This document shows positions 23,548 through 31,628 of a stretch of 32,343 bases of DNA, piece by piece. Made by a program: the position numbers and the translations under genes. The DNA lies in contig JAISPQ010000031.1 of the NCBI GenBank assembly GCA_031274955.1, positions 1-32,343 on the forward strand. The letters are read 5' to 3'. Every line of letters begins with the position of its first letter. The first letter of the stretch is position 1. A model generated the notes under the pieces. That model saw only the letters and a program-made list of their open reading frames with translations. It did not search any database and had not been told where the DNA came from. The stretch comes from Rhodanobacter sp. (lineage in GTDB: Bacteria > Pseudomonadota > Gammaproteobacteria > Xanthomonadales > Rhodanobacteraceae).

Positions 23548-24126
23548 ATGCGTATTTGTGTTTACTGCGCGTCCAGCGAACATTGCGCGCGCGTCTATCA
23601 CGATGCGGCAGCCGCGCTTGGCCGCACGCTCGCGCAGGCCGGCTGCACGATCGTCTACGGCGGCGGCGCGACCGGCCTCATGGGCGCACTCGCCAATGCC
23701 GCCCTGCAGGCCGGCGGCGAGGTGATCGGCATCATTCCGCGCTTCATGATCGACGTGGAGTGGCAGCACCCGGGGCTGGCGAATCTGCAGGTCGTCGAGG
23801 ACATGCGCGAACGCAAGCATCGTCTGCTCACCGGATCGGACGCCGTCGTCGCGCTACCCGGCGGCTCGGGCACACTGGAAGAATTGTTCGAGGCGCTGAC
23901 GCTCAAGCGCCTCGCGCTGTATTTCAATCCGATCGTGCTGCTGGATACCCAGGACTTCTACACGCCATTACAACGTTTTCTCGAACACACCATCGACGAG
24001 CGTTTCATGAACCGCGAACACCTGAAGATGTGGAGTCTGGTCAAGCGCGTCGAGGACGTGCTGCCGGCGATCCGCAATGCGCCGGCATGGGATAGGGATG
24101 CGCGCAGTTACGCGGCGGTGAGGTAA
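23548..24126 (+). CDS. LOG family protein (TIGR00730 Rossmann-fold nucleotide hydrolase)
   Basis: A 192-residue protein of the LOG/YvdD family, whose tested members release the base from nucleoside 5'-monophosphates (cytokinin-type phosphoribohydrolase activity). Signature blocks are YGGGATGLMG (residues 37-46), MRERKHRL (86-93) and PGGSGTLEE (104-112), the last being the catalytic and phosphate-binding motif. The length is usual. It starts 28 bases after glmS with no Shine-Dalgarno sequence but a -10-like box close to ATG. It converges on the TfoX-domain gene, 30 bases away. The physiological substrate in bacteria that do not interact with plants is unclear. Confidence 0.94.
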   Translation: MRICVYCASSEHCARVYHDAAAALGRTLAQAGCTIVYGGGATGLMGALANAALQAGGEVIGIIPRFMIDVEWQHPGLANLQVVEDMRERKHRLLTGSDAVVALPGGSGTLEELFEALTLKRLALYFNPIVLLDTQDFYTPLQRFLEHTIDERFMNREHLKMWSLVKRVEDVLPAIRNAPAWDRDARSYAAVR

Positions 24127-24156
24127 GGTAAGCGCCTGCTTTTTTCCCCTTAGAAC

Positions 24157-24495
24157 TTATCCTTCGGCCGGGTTGTGTGTGGCTATGAGTTCACTCGCCG
24201 CCTGCTGCTTTTCCCAGCGCGAGCGGATCGGATTAACGGATTCGGCTGCGTCCAGTATCAGCAGTAATTCCTGTCTGCGTTCTTTTGGCAGATCCGTCCA
24301 ATGACAATCGGCGAGCGCGCCGGCCAGCGCGTATAGCAAGTTCAGGCTCGGCCGGAAACCGGCACGCTTGACCTTGAGGAACGCATCGACCGGGCCGATG
24401 CGCGCGAGGTCTTCCCTGCTGCGTACGCCGATTTGCCGCAGCCACACGGCGGATTTCGGGCCGATGTTACGGATCTTCGCATCGCGCGTGTTCAT
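24157..24495 (-). CDS. TfoX C-terminal-domain protein (stand-alone)
   Basis: A 112-residue protein consisting almost only of the TfoX/Sxy C-terminal domain: IRNIGPKSAVWLRQIGVRSREDLARIGPVDAFLKVKRAG is the helix-hairpin-helix-like block, and LLYALAGALADCHWTDLPKERRQELL ends the domain. Full TfoX/Sxy proteins, about 200 residues, promote competence gene expression; the N-terminal domain is missing here, so the same role cannot be assumed. ATG 24495 is chosen; in-frame ATG 24528 and TTG 24543 would lengthen it by 11 or 16 residues. On the minus strand TAAAAT (24503-24508) sits 7 bases before this ATG and no Shine-Dalgarno is visible, again suggesting a leaderless mRNA. Confidence 0.85.
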   Translation of the reverse strand: MNTRDAKIRNIGPKSAVWLRQIGVRSREDLARIGPVDAFLKVKRAGFRPSLNLLYALAGALADCHWTDLPKERRQELLLILDAAESVNPIRSRWEKQQAASELIATHNPAEG

Positions 24496-24502
24496 GCCAG
24501 CG

Positions 24503-24508
24503 ATTTTA
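24503..24508 (-). promoter_or_regulatory. Possible -10 box directly in front of the TfoX-domain gene
   Basis: On the minus strand TAAAAT matches the -10 consensus at 5 of 6 positions and ends 7 bases before the proposed ATG at 24495. No Shine-Dalgarno sequence and no clear -35 are seen. Confidence 0.3.
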
Positions 24509-24727
24509 CGGACACCAAGCACAGACATTCCATGCCGGTCCAATCATCCGCATCGAAACGCGCGTGCCTGGGAACTTCGGTTTCGCCGCGCAACAACTCG
24601 TGCACCTGCGCGATGCGTTCACCGCACAACCGGGGCTTGCTGGATACGCGAACTGGTGCGGCATCGAACATCGGCGGTCTGCTAAAGTGGCGAAGAATGT
24701 TCATTGTAAGGACCTGCCCAGGCTGCT

Positions 24728-26068
24728 GTGAGGAAAGATCGATCCACTGCGCCACACGGACGGCCTTGGCCTTGGCTCATCGCGGCGCTGGGCCTGGTCT
24801 TGGACGTGGTGGCGTACTGGCCGGGGCAAATGTCCTTCGATTCCGCGTACACATGGTGGCAAGCGCGCGGCGGTGAGACGGCCGACATCACGCCGCCGGT
24901 ATTCATCTTCCTGTGGCGTGCCTGCGATGCGTTGCTGCAAGGACCGGGACTGGTTTTTCTTCTGCACCTCGTCCTGTTCTGGAGTGGACTGGCGTTGCTC
25001 GCGGACGCATTGCCTGTGCGTCGCGTGCGTTCGCTTGCGTTGATGCTCATGGTCGCGCTTACGCCGGTGACGTGGCTGCTGCGTGGGCATGTGTGGACCG
25101 ATGTCGGCTTGCTTTCCTCGTTGCTGTTCGTCACCGCCGCACTTGCCCAAGCACAGGCCACGCAACGCCGGCGCTGGATTGCCATCGCGCTGCCGCCGTT
25201 GCTGTACGCCGGCGCGGTGCGCCACAACGCACTGCCGGCGTTATTGCCCTTCGCGCTCTGGATTGGCTGGCTGCTGGCCCGGCACCGCTCGCGCACGCAC
25301 ACGGTACTGATCGGGCTTGTCGTGTTGGTCGCATCCGCTGCCTGTACGGCATTCATCAATGCGCAGGTACAGCGCCGCATACCGCTGTGGCCGGCGGCGG
25401 CCGAATGGGATCTGGCCGCCTTGTCCGTCGCCAGCGGCGAAATGCTGTTGCCGCCGTTCATGATCGGCCCGGGCCTCACCGTGGACGAACTCGCCGGTGC
25501 GTTCCGCTACTGGAGCAACGTGCCCATGCTGCAGAACACTCAACATGGAATGCGCGATCCATTCATGCGCGAATACACACCACAGGAAAAACGGGAACTT
25601 CGCGATGCATGGCTCGGTGCAATTGCGGCGTATCCGCGCGCATGGCTCGCGCAACACAGGAAACAGGCCGTCGCGTTGCTCGACGTACACGATGCGGACT
25701 GGCCACACGAACTGATCTATGTGGATGATGAAATCCAGTACCGCGACAACCCGCCCGTCGCACGCAACCAGACGGTGCTGCATCGTGGCCTGATGTACGC
25801 CGCGCATCGGCTCAGCACAACGCGCCTCCTCGCTGGCTGGCCGTATCTCTTGCTCGGCCTGATCGCGATTCCCGCGGCATGGCGCCGGCGCGGCGAACTG
25901 GCCGGAAGTCTCGCGCTGATCGCACTGGCAAGCGCGTGGCTTTATCTGATGGCGATGATTCTTTTCGTGGCGGCCGAATTGCGCTATCTGGGCTGGCCGT
26001 GCGTGGCGAGCGTACTGGCGTTGGCGGTGATGTTATGGGTGCGGCGCGGCGAAGAGCGCAGGGCGTGA
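24728..26068 (+). CDS. Polytopic membrane protein, GT-C glycosyltransferase-like
   Basis: A 446-residue inner membrane protein with about ten hydrophobic segments. An acidic motif follows the first one (PGQMSFDSAYTWWQAR, about residues 31-46), as does a TPPVFIFLW block. This arrangement (an Asp in the first loop, then a His/Pro-Pro block) resembles GT-C-fold sugar transferases and the DUF6020-type family. There is a loop of about 120 residues between segments (about 220-340) that would be periplasmic. A function in glycan or lipid glycosylation is inferred from this layout only. GTG 24728 is the only start before the first segment, as a stop lies in frame at 24707; AAGGA lies 15 bases ahead, which is far. 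Its neighbours give no clue. Confidence 0.72.
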   Translation: MRKDRSTAPHGRPWPWLIAALGLVLDVVAYWPGQMSFDSAYTWWQARGGETADITPPVFIFLWRACDALLQGPGLVFLLHLVLFWSGLALLADALPVRRVRSLALMLMVALTPVTWLLRGHVWTDVGLLSSLLFVTAALAQAQATQRRRWIAIALPPLLYAGAVRHNALPALLPFALWIGWLLARHRSRTHTVLIGLVVLVASAACTAFINAQVQRRIPLWPAAAEWDLAALSVASGEMLLPPFMIGPGLTVDELAGAFRYWSNVPMLQNTQHGMRDPFMREYTPQEKRELRDAWLGAIAAYPRAWLAQHRKQAVALLDVHDADWPHELIYVDDEIQYRDNPPVARNQTVLHRGLMYAAHRLSTTRLLAGWPYLLLGLIAIPAAWRRRGELAGSLALIALASAWLYLMAMILFVAAELRYLGWPCVASVLALAVMLWVRRGEERRA

Positions 26069-26089
26069 CGCGCGGTCGTTCACGGCTCT

Positions 26090-26105
26090 TATACTGGAGG
26101 AGGAA
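26090..26105 (+). promoter_or_regulatory. -10-like box and purine-rich ribosome site before the small unknown gene
   Basis: TATACT (26090-26095) matches the -10 consensus at 5 of 6 positions, and GGAGGAGGAA (26096-26105) follows directly. The ribosome site is 11 bases before ATG 26117, rather far. The -35 box is not seen. Confidence 0.3.
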
Positions 26106-26116
26106 ACCGCCGGCCG

Positions 26117-26503
26117 ATGCGCTGCGGTCTTGTCATCATGGAAATCGCCCACATGCCCGCGAGACAACGTTTCATTTTTTCGATCGACGATCTGCCCAAC
26201 GCGCGCGGTAACTCTGCCGAACTCTCGTTTCACGACGGCTCGCCCGACGCGTTTGCCGCGCAGTTTCAAGAGGCTCTGCGGGAACCTACGCTATGGCAGC
26301 GCTGGAAAGCGATGCAGCCCGATCCCGATGCGGTGGATCCCGCGCTGGGCATGACCGATGCGGCGGCCACGGTGGAAGCGCAGCAGTCCGACGTGCATGT
26401 ACGTGTAATCCTCAAAAGTTCGCTGCCACACGCGATCATCCGGCACCGCCTGACCTTGCTGATCGGCAAGCACTGGACGCTGCGCGATGTCAGCGCGGCG
26501 TGA
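26117..26503 (+). CDS. Hypothetical protein
   Basis: A 128-residue protein that I do not recognise. It has no signal peptide, membrane segment or metal-binding motif. It contains FIFSIDDLPNARGNSAELSFHDGSPDAFAAQFQEALREPTLWQRWKA in the first half, then DPDAVDPALGMTDAAATVEAQQSDVHVRVILKSSLPHAIIRHRLTLLIGKHWTLRDVSAA, which suggests an alpha/beta fold with a conserved-looking final strand. ATG 26138 and 26153 are alternative starts. It lies 48 bases after the GT-C-like gene in the same direction, and converges with aceK, 34 bases away. Coding is supported by GC-rich third positions and the ribosome site. Confidence 0.65.
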   Translation: MRCGLVIMEIAHMPARQRFIFSIDDLPNARGNSAELSFHDGSPDAFAAQFQEALREPTLWQRWKAMQPDPDAVDPALGMTDAAATVEAQQSDVHVRVILKSSLPHAIIRHRLTLLIGKHWTLRDVSAA

Positions 26504-26537
26504 GGCTGGAACGCCTCTCTTCAGGCAAGGCAGCGCA

Positions 26538-28316
26538 TCACGGCTCGTGTGCCTGCTCGATAGCGCGCGCGCCGACGCGCACGCTTTCCGGATAGGGCGA
26601 CACATCGAGGTTGTGTCCCTGTACGAGCCGCTGCTGCAGGTGTTGCCACCACTGCACGGTGAAAACATCGCCGTGCGCCTGCAATAGCGCCTCGCGCTGC
26701 GCCTCATCCAGGCCGAGGAAGCGCGGGAATTGTTCCGGGAACACATCCTGCGGGCCGACATAGAACGATTCGCCATCGCCGTCGTCCTCCGGCAATTCGC
26801 GAAAGCGGCAGTCGGTGACGGGGCACAACTCGTCGTAGTCGTAAAAGATCACCCGGCCCGTATTGGACACGCCGAAATTCTTCAACAGCAGATCGCCGGG
26901 GAAGATATTGCTCGCGGCCAGGTCGGCGATCGCCTGTCCGTAGTCCACGATCGCGTGCCGCGTGGCCTGGGCATCGGCCTCGCGCAGATACAGATTCAGC
27001 GGATACAACCGGCGCTCGACATAGCACAGCGAGATGACCAGATCCTCGCCGTCGCGCGTGACGCTTTCGCTGCAACTCGTCAGCAGTTCCTCGCGCAGCA
27101 CGGGATCGAATTGGCGATAGGGGAAACGCAGAAAGCGGAACTGCTGCGTGTCGATCAGCCGTCCGGCGCGGTCGTGACGGAACACCATGTTGTACTTTTC
27201 CATGACCTCGGCGCGCACGGTGTCTTTCGGAAACGCGAATTTGTCGCGGATCAGCTTGAACACGAGCGGATACGAGGGCAGGGTGAATACCGCCATGACC
27301 ATGCCACGCTCGCCGGCGGCATGCACGAGCAGTTCATCGCCATGGCTGGCCAGATGGCGGAAAAAATGCCGATAACGTTCGGTCTTGCCCTGCTTGGCGC
27401 GACCCAGCACGGTGTAGATTTCGTCGACCGGCTTGTGCGGCAGCAGGGTGTGCAGAAACACCACGGCATCGCCCACCGTCGGCAGATTGGCCTGGAAATA
27501 ACTGCGCGTGAAGCTGAACACTTGGGAGATATGCGCGCGGTCGGTCAACACCGCATCGACGTGGATACCATCGTCGTCGTTGACGAGCGCGATCACCAGC
27601 GGCGCGATGCGTTCGGCGCCGAAAACGCGACCGACCAGATAAGCGCGTTGTTCGCGATAGAACACGGTTTCGAGCAGTTCGACCGCGCACACCGGATCGT
27701 CGCCCCAATCCATCAGGCGTTCGATCAGCGTATTGGCGATGCGCTGTGCGCACCGCGTCATGTGCGCATAGGGCGCCGCGAACGCGTAATCGCCCAGGAT
27801 ATGCGCGCAACTGCGCGACAACTGGCCCCATACCGCATAGCTGTGGCGTGCGACCGGATGCGTGATGCGGTCGGTCGGATCGATATCCAGCGCAACGAAC
27901 TCGATATCCGTATCCACGCCGGGCGTGTCGAAGAAACGTCGCGTGAGCGTGTTGTAGAACGTCTTGTTGAGTTCCTGATCGAGCAACGGCGCGATCAGTT
28001 CGGTGAAACGATCGCGAATGCGCCGCCACAAGGCATGATCGCGCTTGCGCTCGTGCAGCAGATGTTCCAGACGGCGTGTGGTCGCGCGTACGCAAACGTC
28101 GTACAGATCGATGCGTTCGAGCGTATCGGCATGTGCGTTGACGAAATCGCGCGTCTCGAAACGCACCTGCGCGCGACGTGTGATCGTGCGAAAACGTGCG
28201 TTGTATTCGGCAAAGCCGTTGCGGATGTCGAGGGCCGCGCTTTCGGCCAGGGCGGCTTCTTCTTCTTCGATGACAGATTCGGTTGTGGACACTTCGGGTG
28301 ATCGTAGGCCAGACAT
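26538..28316 (-). CDS. aceK: Isocitrate dehydrogenase kinase/phosphatase
   Basis: A 592-residue bifunctional enzyme that phosphorylates and dephosphorylates isocitrate dehydrogenase and so sets the split between the TCA cycle and the glyoxylate shunt. The N-terminal half is the regulatory AceK domain (WGQLSRSCAHILGDYAFAAPYAH). The kinase half has the ATP-binding block ERGMVMAVFTLPSYPLVFKLIRDKF (about residues 342-366), then LRFPYRQFDPVL and the catalytic-loop region NLLLKNFG-like (here DLLLKNFGVSNTGRVIFYDYDELC, about 485-508). Length fits the family, 570-610. ATG 28316 has no good ribosome site. It is immediately downstream of its substrate's gene icd, separated by a strong hairpin. The malate synthase and isocitrate lyase genes that accompany aceK in E. 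coli are absent from this window. Confidence 0.97.
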   Translation of the reverse strand: MSGLRSPEVSTTESVIEEEEAALAESAALDIRNGFAEYNARFRTITRRAQVRFETRDFVNAHADTLERIDLYDVCVRATTRRLEHLLHERKRDHALWRRIRDRFTELIAPLLDQELNKTFYNTLTRRFFDTPGVDTDIEFVALDIDPTDRITHPVARHSYAVWGQLSRSCAHILGDYAFAAPYAHMTRCAQRIANTLIERLMDWGDDPVCAVELLETVFYREQRAYLVGRVFGAERIAPLVIALVNDDDGIHVDAVLTDRAHISQVFSFTRSYFQANLPTVGDAVVFLHTLLPHKPVDEIYTVLGRAKQGKTERYRHFFRHLASHGDELLVHAAGERGMVMAVFTLPSYPLVFKLIRDKFAFPKDTVRAEVMEKYNMVFRHDRAGRLIDTQQFRFLRFPYRQFDPVLREELLTSCSESVTRDGEDLVISLCYVERRLYPLNLYLREADAQATRHAIVDYGQAIADLAASNIFPGDLLLKNFGVSNTGRVIFYDYDELCPVTDCRFRELPEDDGDGESFYVGPQDVFPEQFPRFLGLDEAQREALLQAHGDVFTVQWWQHLQQRLVQGHNLDVSPYPESVRVGARAIEQAHEP

Positions 28317-28335
28317 GGTGGCGTCACATTGAGAA

Positions 28336-28361
28336 CCCCTCTCCCACGTGTGGGAGAGGGG
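28336..28361 (-). other. Strong hairpin between icd and aceK
   Basis: Arms CCCCTCTCCCAC and GTGGGAGAGGGG, perfect over 12 bases around a GT centre (effectively an 11-bp stem with a CGTG loop). There is no T-run after it in the direction icd to aceK, so it is not a standard terminator. It could lower expression of the kinase relative to its substrate or protect the icd mRNA. Confidence 0.75.
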
Positions 28362-28371
28362 AGTAAGAAAG

Positions 28372-29739
28372 TCACAAGTACCGGATCATCTCGTCGCCGA
28401 ACTGCGAGCATTTCACTTCAGTTGCACCGTCCATGAGGCGGGCGAAGTCGTAGGTGACCTTCTTGGCCGCGATCGCCTTGTCCATCGCTGAGATGATCGC
28501 GTCGGCGGCCTCGGTCCAGCCCATGTAGCGCAGCATCATTTCGCCGGAGAGGATCACCGAGCCCGGGTTGACCTTGTCCAGATTGGCGTACTTCGGCGCG
28601 GTGCCATGCGTGGCCTCGAACACCGCGTGTCCGGTGAGGTAGTTGATATTGCCGCCCGGTGCGATGCCGATACCGCCGACCTGCGCGGCCAGCGCATCGG
28701 AGAGGTAATCGCCGTTGAGATTGAGCGTGGCGATCACGTCGAATTCGTCCGGGCGCGTCAGTACCTGCTGCAAGGTGATATCGGCGATCGCATCCTTGAT
28801 GAGCACCTTGCCGGCGGCGAGCGCGGCTTTCTGTTCGGCGTTGGCTTCAGCCTCGCCTTTGGCGGCCTTGGTCTTCTCCCATTGATCCCAGGTATAGGTC
28901 TGGTCTGGGAAGGATTTGGCTGCGACCTCGTAGCCCCAGTTGCGGAAGGCGCCCTCGGTGAATTTCATGATGTTGCCCTTGTGCACGAACGTCACCGACT
29001 TGCGCTTGTTGGCGATCGCATAGCTGATCGCGCTGTGCGCGAGCCGCTCGGTGCCAAGCTGGCTGACCGCTTTGATGCCGATGCCGACCTCGACATCGAC
29101 CTCGCGATGCGGCGTGCCGACGGCTTCGAGCTGTTTCTGCCACGCCTGCGCCTTGGCCTTGGTGCCGAAGCGGATTTTCTCGAAAGCTTTCGGATCGTTC
29201 TGTGCGATGAAGTCGAGCACCTTCTGCGCGCCCGCGCTGCCGGCGGCGTATTCGATGCCGGCGTAGATGTCCTCGGTGTTCTCGCGGAAGATCACCATAT
29301 CGACCTTTTCCGGCGCGCGCACGGGTGAGGGCACGCCCTTGAACCAGCGCACCGGCCGCAGGCAGACATACAGATCGAGCATCTGGCGCAGCGCGACGTT
29401 GAGCGAGCGGATACCGCCGCCGATCGGCGTGGTCAACGGTCCCTTGATCGAGACCAGATAGTCGCGGCACGCCGAAACGGTAGCCTCCGGCAACCAGGTG
29501 CCGAGCTTGGTGTTGGCTTTTTCCCCCGCGTAGACTTCGAGCCAGTGAATCTTGCGTTTGCCCTTGTAGGTTTTTTCCACCGCCGCATCGAACACGCGCA
29601 CCGAGGCACGCCAGATGTCCGCGCCGGTACCGTCACCCTCGATAAACGGAATGATCGGATTGTCCGGTACATGCAGAACGCCGTTCGCGATGGTGATCTT
29701 GGCGCCGGCGGCGGGCGGTGTGGGTGCTGGTGTTGTCAT
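28372..29739 (-). CDS. icd: NADP-dependent isocitrate dehydrogenase
   Basis: A 455-residue subunit of the homodimeric enzyme that oxidises isocitrate to 2-oxoglutarate in the TCA cycle. [14 protein letters not shown] begins the conserved core. [13 protein letters not shown] includes Ser112, matching the serine that AceK phosphorylates in E. coli. Further blocks are [49 protein letters not shown] and [17 protein letters not shown], whose Lys-Tyr pair is typical of NADP users. ATG 29739 is chosen because GGAG (29746-29749) is 6 bases ahead; the frame open to 29829 has no ribosome site. N-terminal residues 2-13 ([12 protein letters not shown]) are an unusual Pro/Ala tail. aceK follows 55 bases downstream. 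Confidence 0.98.
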   Translation of the reverse strand: MTTPAPTPPAAGAKITIANGVLHVPDNPIIPFIEGDGTGADIWRASVRVFDAAVEKTYKGKRKIHWLEVYAGEKANTKLGTWLPEATVSACRDYLVSIKGPLTTPIGGGIRSLNVALRQMLDLYVCLRPVRWFKGVPSPVRAPEKVDMVIFRENTEDIYAGIEYAAGSAGAQKVLDFIAQNDPKAFEKIRFGTKAKAQAWQKQLEAVGTPHREVDVEVGIGIKAVSQLGTERLAHSAISYAIANKRKSVTFVHKGNIMKFTEGAFRNWGYEVAAKSFPDQTYTWDQWEKTKAAKGEAEANAEQKAALAAGKVLIKDAIADITLQQVLTRPDEFDVIATLNLNGDYLSDALAAQVGGIGIAPGGNINYLTGHAVFEATHGTAPKYANLDKVNPGSVILSGEMMLRYMGWTEAADAIISAMDKAIAAKKVTYDFARLMDGATEVKCSQFGDEMIRYL

Positions 29740-29862
29740 GGGATTCTCCGGAAGATGCAAAACTGCGGGCTCTTCTGCCGCAGGGAAGGGTCTTTCATTG
29801 TCGCGCGTTCGCGCCGCGCAATGAAGCACGAGATTTCGAGCGCGTCTGCGTGCGGCCCGCCG

Positions 29863-30363
29863 TCACTGCACGGAGAACTCCTTGGTCGCCACCGATTGGC
29901 CGTTAAGCAGAATCTCCACCTTGTACGAACCCGTCGGCCAACCGTCGGGCTTACTGATATGGAAGCTCGTCACCGCGTCCTCGTCGGGCGCGATGGCCTG
30001 CGAGGTCTGGTTGACGAGTTGGCCGTCCTTGTAGGTCCACTTTGCCGTCAGTACCGCATCGGGTGCGCTGCCTGCCGTTGAGACGGACGCATAGATCACG
30101 TCTTGCGTCGAAAACGTCGTGGCCGGCTCGCTGATTTTCTGGCCGGGATCGACCGCCTTGCCCAGATCGACCGAGGTCACCTTCAGGGACGTGGCCGAAG
30201 CTGCGGATGTCGCCGCCGTGGGCGCCGGCGTTACCTTTGCGTGTGGGGTGGCCGCAGCGGAGGCGGGCGGGGCCTCTTCCTGATTATCGCTGCATGCGGA
30301 CAAGGCCAAAACGGTGGCCATGGCGATGCCAAGGGCCGTGAGTGGGCGGCGTGGATACATCAT
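29863..30363 (-). CDS. Putative lipoprotein, unknown function
   Basis: A 166-residue exported protein. Residues 1-23 form a lipoprotein signal peptide with the lipobox LSAC, so Cys24 would be lipidated. An Ala/Pro/Thr-rich low-complexity linker follows to about residue 58. The C-terminal 110 residues look like one immunoglobulin-like beta domain: DVIYASVSTAG, AVLTAKWTYKDGQLVNQTSQ, DGWPTGSYKVEILLNGQSVATKEFSVQ. GGAGAC lies 7 bases ahead of ATG 30363. I do not recognise the family further. It lies 123 bases upstream of icd, in the same direction but probably with a separate promoter, and 162 bases after queF. Confidence 0.85.
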   Translation of the reverse strand: MMYPRRPLTALGIAMATVLALSACSDNQEEAPPASAAATPHAKVTPAPTAATSAASATSLKVTSVDLGKAVDPGQKISEPATTFSTQDVIYASVSTAGSAPDAVLTAKWTYKDGQLVNQTSQAIAPDEDAVTSFHISKPDGWPTGSYKVEILLNGQSVATKEFSVQ

Positions 30364-30492
30364 CTAAAAGTCTCCGTTGTAGCGGGTGACCCGGTTTGGT
30401 CGGGCGAATTGTCGGGGGGATTGCATCCGGCGTCGAACATTTTTTCCGACGGCGGCGTAGCAGGTGGCGCAGCTTTGCTGCGGCCGTGCGTT

Positions 30493-30522
30493 TTGAGAGA
30501 GGGCAGGATAGCCCTTTCTCAA
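30493..30522 (-). terminator. Hairpin just after queF
   Basis: Arms TTGAGAGAGGGC and GCCCTTTCTCAA pair over 12 bases with one mismatch around an AGGATA loop, 3 bases after the queF stop codon. No T-run follows on the minus strand, so it may be a rho-dependent or stabilising structure rather than an intrinsic terminator. Confidence 0.5.
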
Positions 30523-30525
30523 CGA

Positions 30526-31353
30526 TTACTGGCGTGCACTGCGTGGGTTCGGTGGATCGTGCGCGCGATCGCAGCGCCAGGGATTGATGTCCAGACCCCC
30601 GCGGCGCGTATAGCGCGCATACACGCTCAGCCGTGCCGGCGTGCAGCATCTGCGCACATCCATATAGATCCGTTCGACGCACTGCTCGTGGAATTCCGCG
30701 TGATCGCGGAAAGAGACCAGATAGCGCAGCCATCCCGCGCGATCGATGCGCGGCCCCGCGTAGCGGATCTGCACGCTGGCCCAATCCGGCTGGCCGGTGA
30801 CCGGGCAATTCGATTTCAACAGATGGCAGACGAGGCTTTCCTCGACCTCGCGCGCGTCCGCGGCGAGGCGCAGATGCTGCGGATTCGGTGGTCCGTAATC
30901 GTCGATGTCGAGCGCAAGGCCATCGATCACCTCGCCATCGAGTTCGGCGAGGCGCATTTGGGCGAAGCCGTCGGAGCGTGTCAGCGCGACCGCGACATCG
31001 GCGCCGGCGGCCATCGACACATCGCGGGCCAGACGCGTGCGCAGTGCTTCCACATCGTGCATCCGCTCGCGATTGAAGCTGTTGAGATACAGCTTGAACG
31101 ATTTGGATTCGATCAGGTTCGGCGATGCGGCTGGCACACGGAATTGCGCGAGCGCGACTTCCGGTTTGCCGCGCGCATCGAGCCAGGACAGCTCGTAGGC
31201 GTTCCAGATATCCACGCCATGAAACGGCAACTGCGCACCGATACCCAGCGCGGCTCGGCTCGGCGCGCGCGGGATCGCAAACAGCAGTGCCGGATCGTAG
31301 CGATCCGGGTAAGCCGCGGTGCGGCCAAGTGGCGAGTCGTGGGGTTTGATCAT
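30526..31353 (-). CDS. queF: NADPH-dependent 7-cyano-7-deazaguanine reductase
   Basis: A 275-residue enzyme reducing preQ0 to preQ1 in queuosine biosynthesis. It is the long, two-domain QueF type. [13 protein letters not shown] (residues 82-94) is the family signature. [11 protein letters not shown] holds the catalytic Cys183 and Asp190, which align with the Cys/Asp pair of E. coli Que[20 protein letters not shown] (214-232) and GLDINPWR near the end complete it. ATG 31353 gives the normal start ([11 protein letters not shown]); the frame remains open upstream without support. The ribosome site is poor. It lies 275 bases after rnd and ends in a hairpin. Confidence 0.97.
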   Translation of the reverse strand: MIKPHDSPLGRTAAYPDRYDPALLFAIPRAPSRAALGIGAQLPFHGVDIWNAYELSWLDARGKPEVALAQFRVPAASPNLIESKSFKLYLNSFNRERMHDVEALRTRLARDVSMAAGADVAVALTRSDGFAQMRLAELDGEVIDGLALDIDDYGPPNPQHLRLAADAREVEESLVCHLLKSNCPVTGQPDWASVQIRYAGPRIDRAGWLRYLVSFRDHAEFHEQCVERIYMDVRRCCTPARLSVYARYTRRGGLDINPWRCDRAHDPPNPRSARQ

Positions 31354-31448
31354 GCGCAGCGGGAGAAGATGGGTTCTTGGAGCCTGTCTACTATCGCCCT
31401 CCGCCCGCGCCGGAAGCTGTTTGTTCGCAGGCCAAGGAAGAGCGAGGT

Positions 31449-31474
31449 CGCCTGTGGCCGTCGGGCCACAGGCG
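31449..31474. other. Strong hairpin between rnd and queF
   Basis: CGCCTGTGGCC and GGCCACAGGCG form a perfect 11-bp stem with a GTCG loop. It lacks a T-run. It lies in the 275-base gap after rnd (minus strand) and before queF. It may be a REP-type element or part of rnd transcript ending. Confidence 0.6.
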
Positions 31475-31628
31475 CATCGCCAAGCACGCCCCACTGACAA
31501 CTTTGGCGAGGCAACGCGGGCTGAGGGGGGGAGATATTAGCGTGAAAGTACCCCCTTTCATCGACGCCAACCCTGCCGCGCAGAAGCCGTTTCCGATGAG
31601 GGCCTGGTGGAAAATCGCGGCTGGGTTC

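Noticed and set aside
26730..28301. Open frame of 523 codons on the plus strand
   Set aside because: Exactly antisense to aceK, whose motifs are unmistakable. Such mirror frames arise from high GC.
28336..28361. Intrinsic terminator between icd and aceK
   Set aside because: The stem is strong, but no T-run follows in the transcription direction, so it is listed as a hairpin only.
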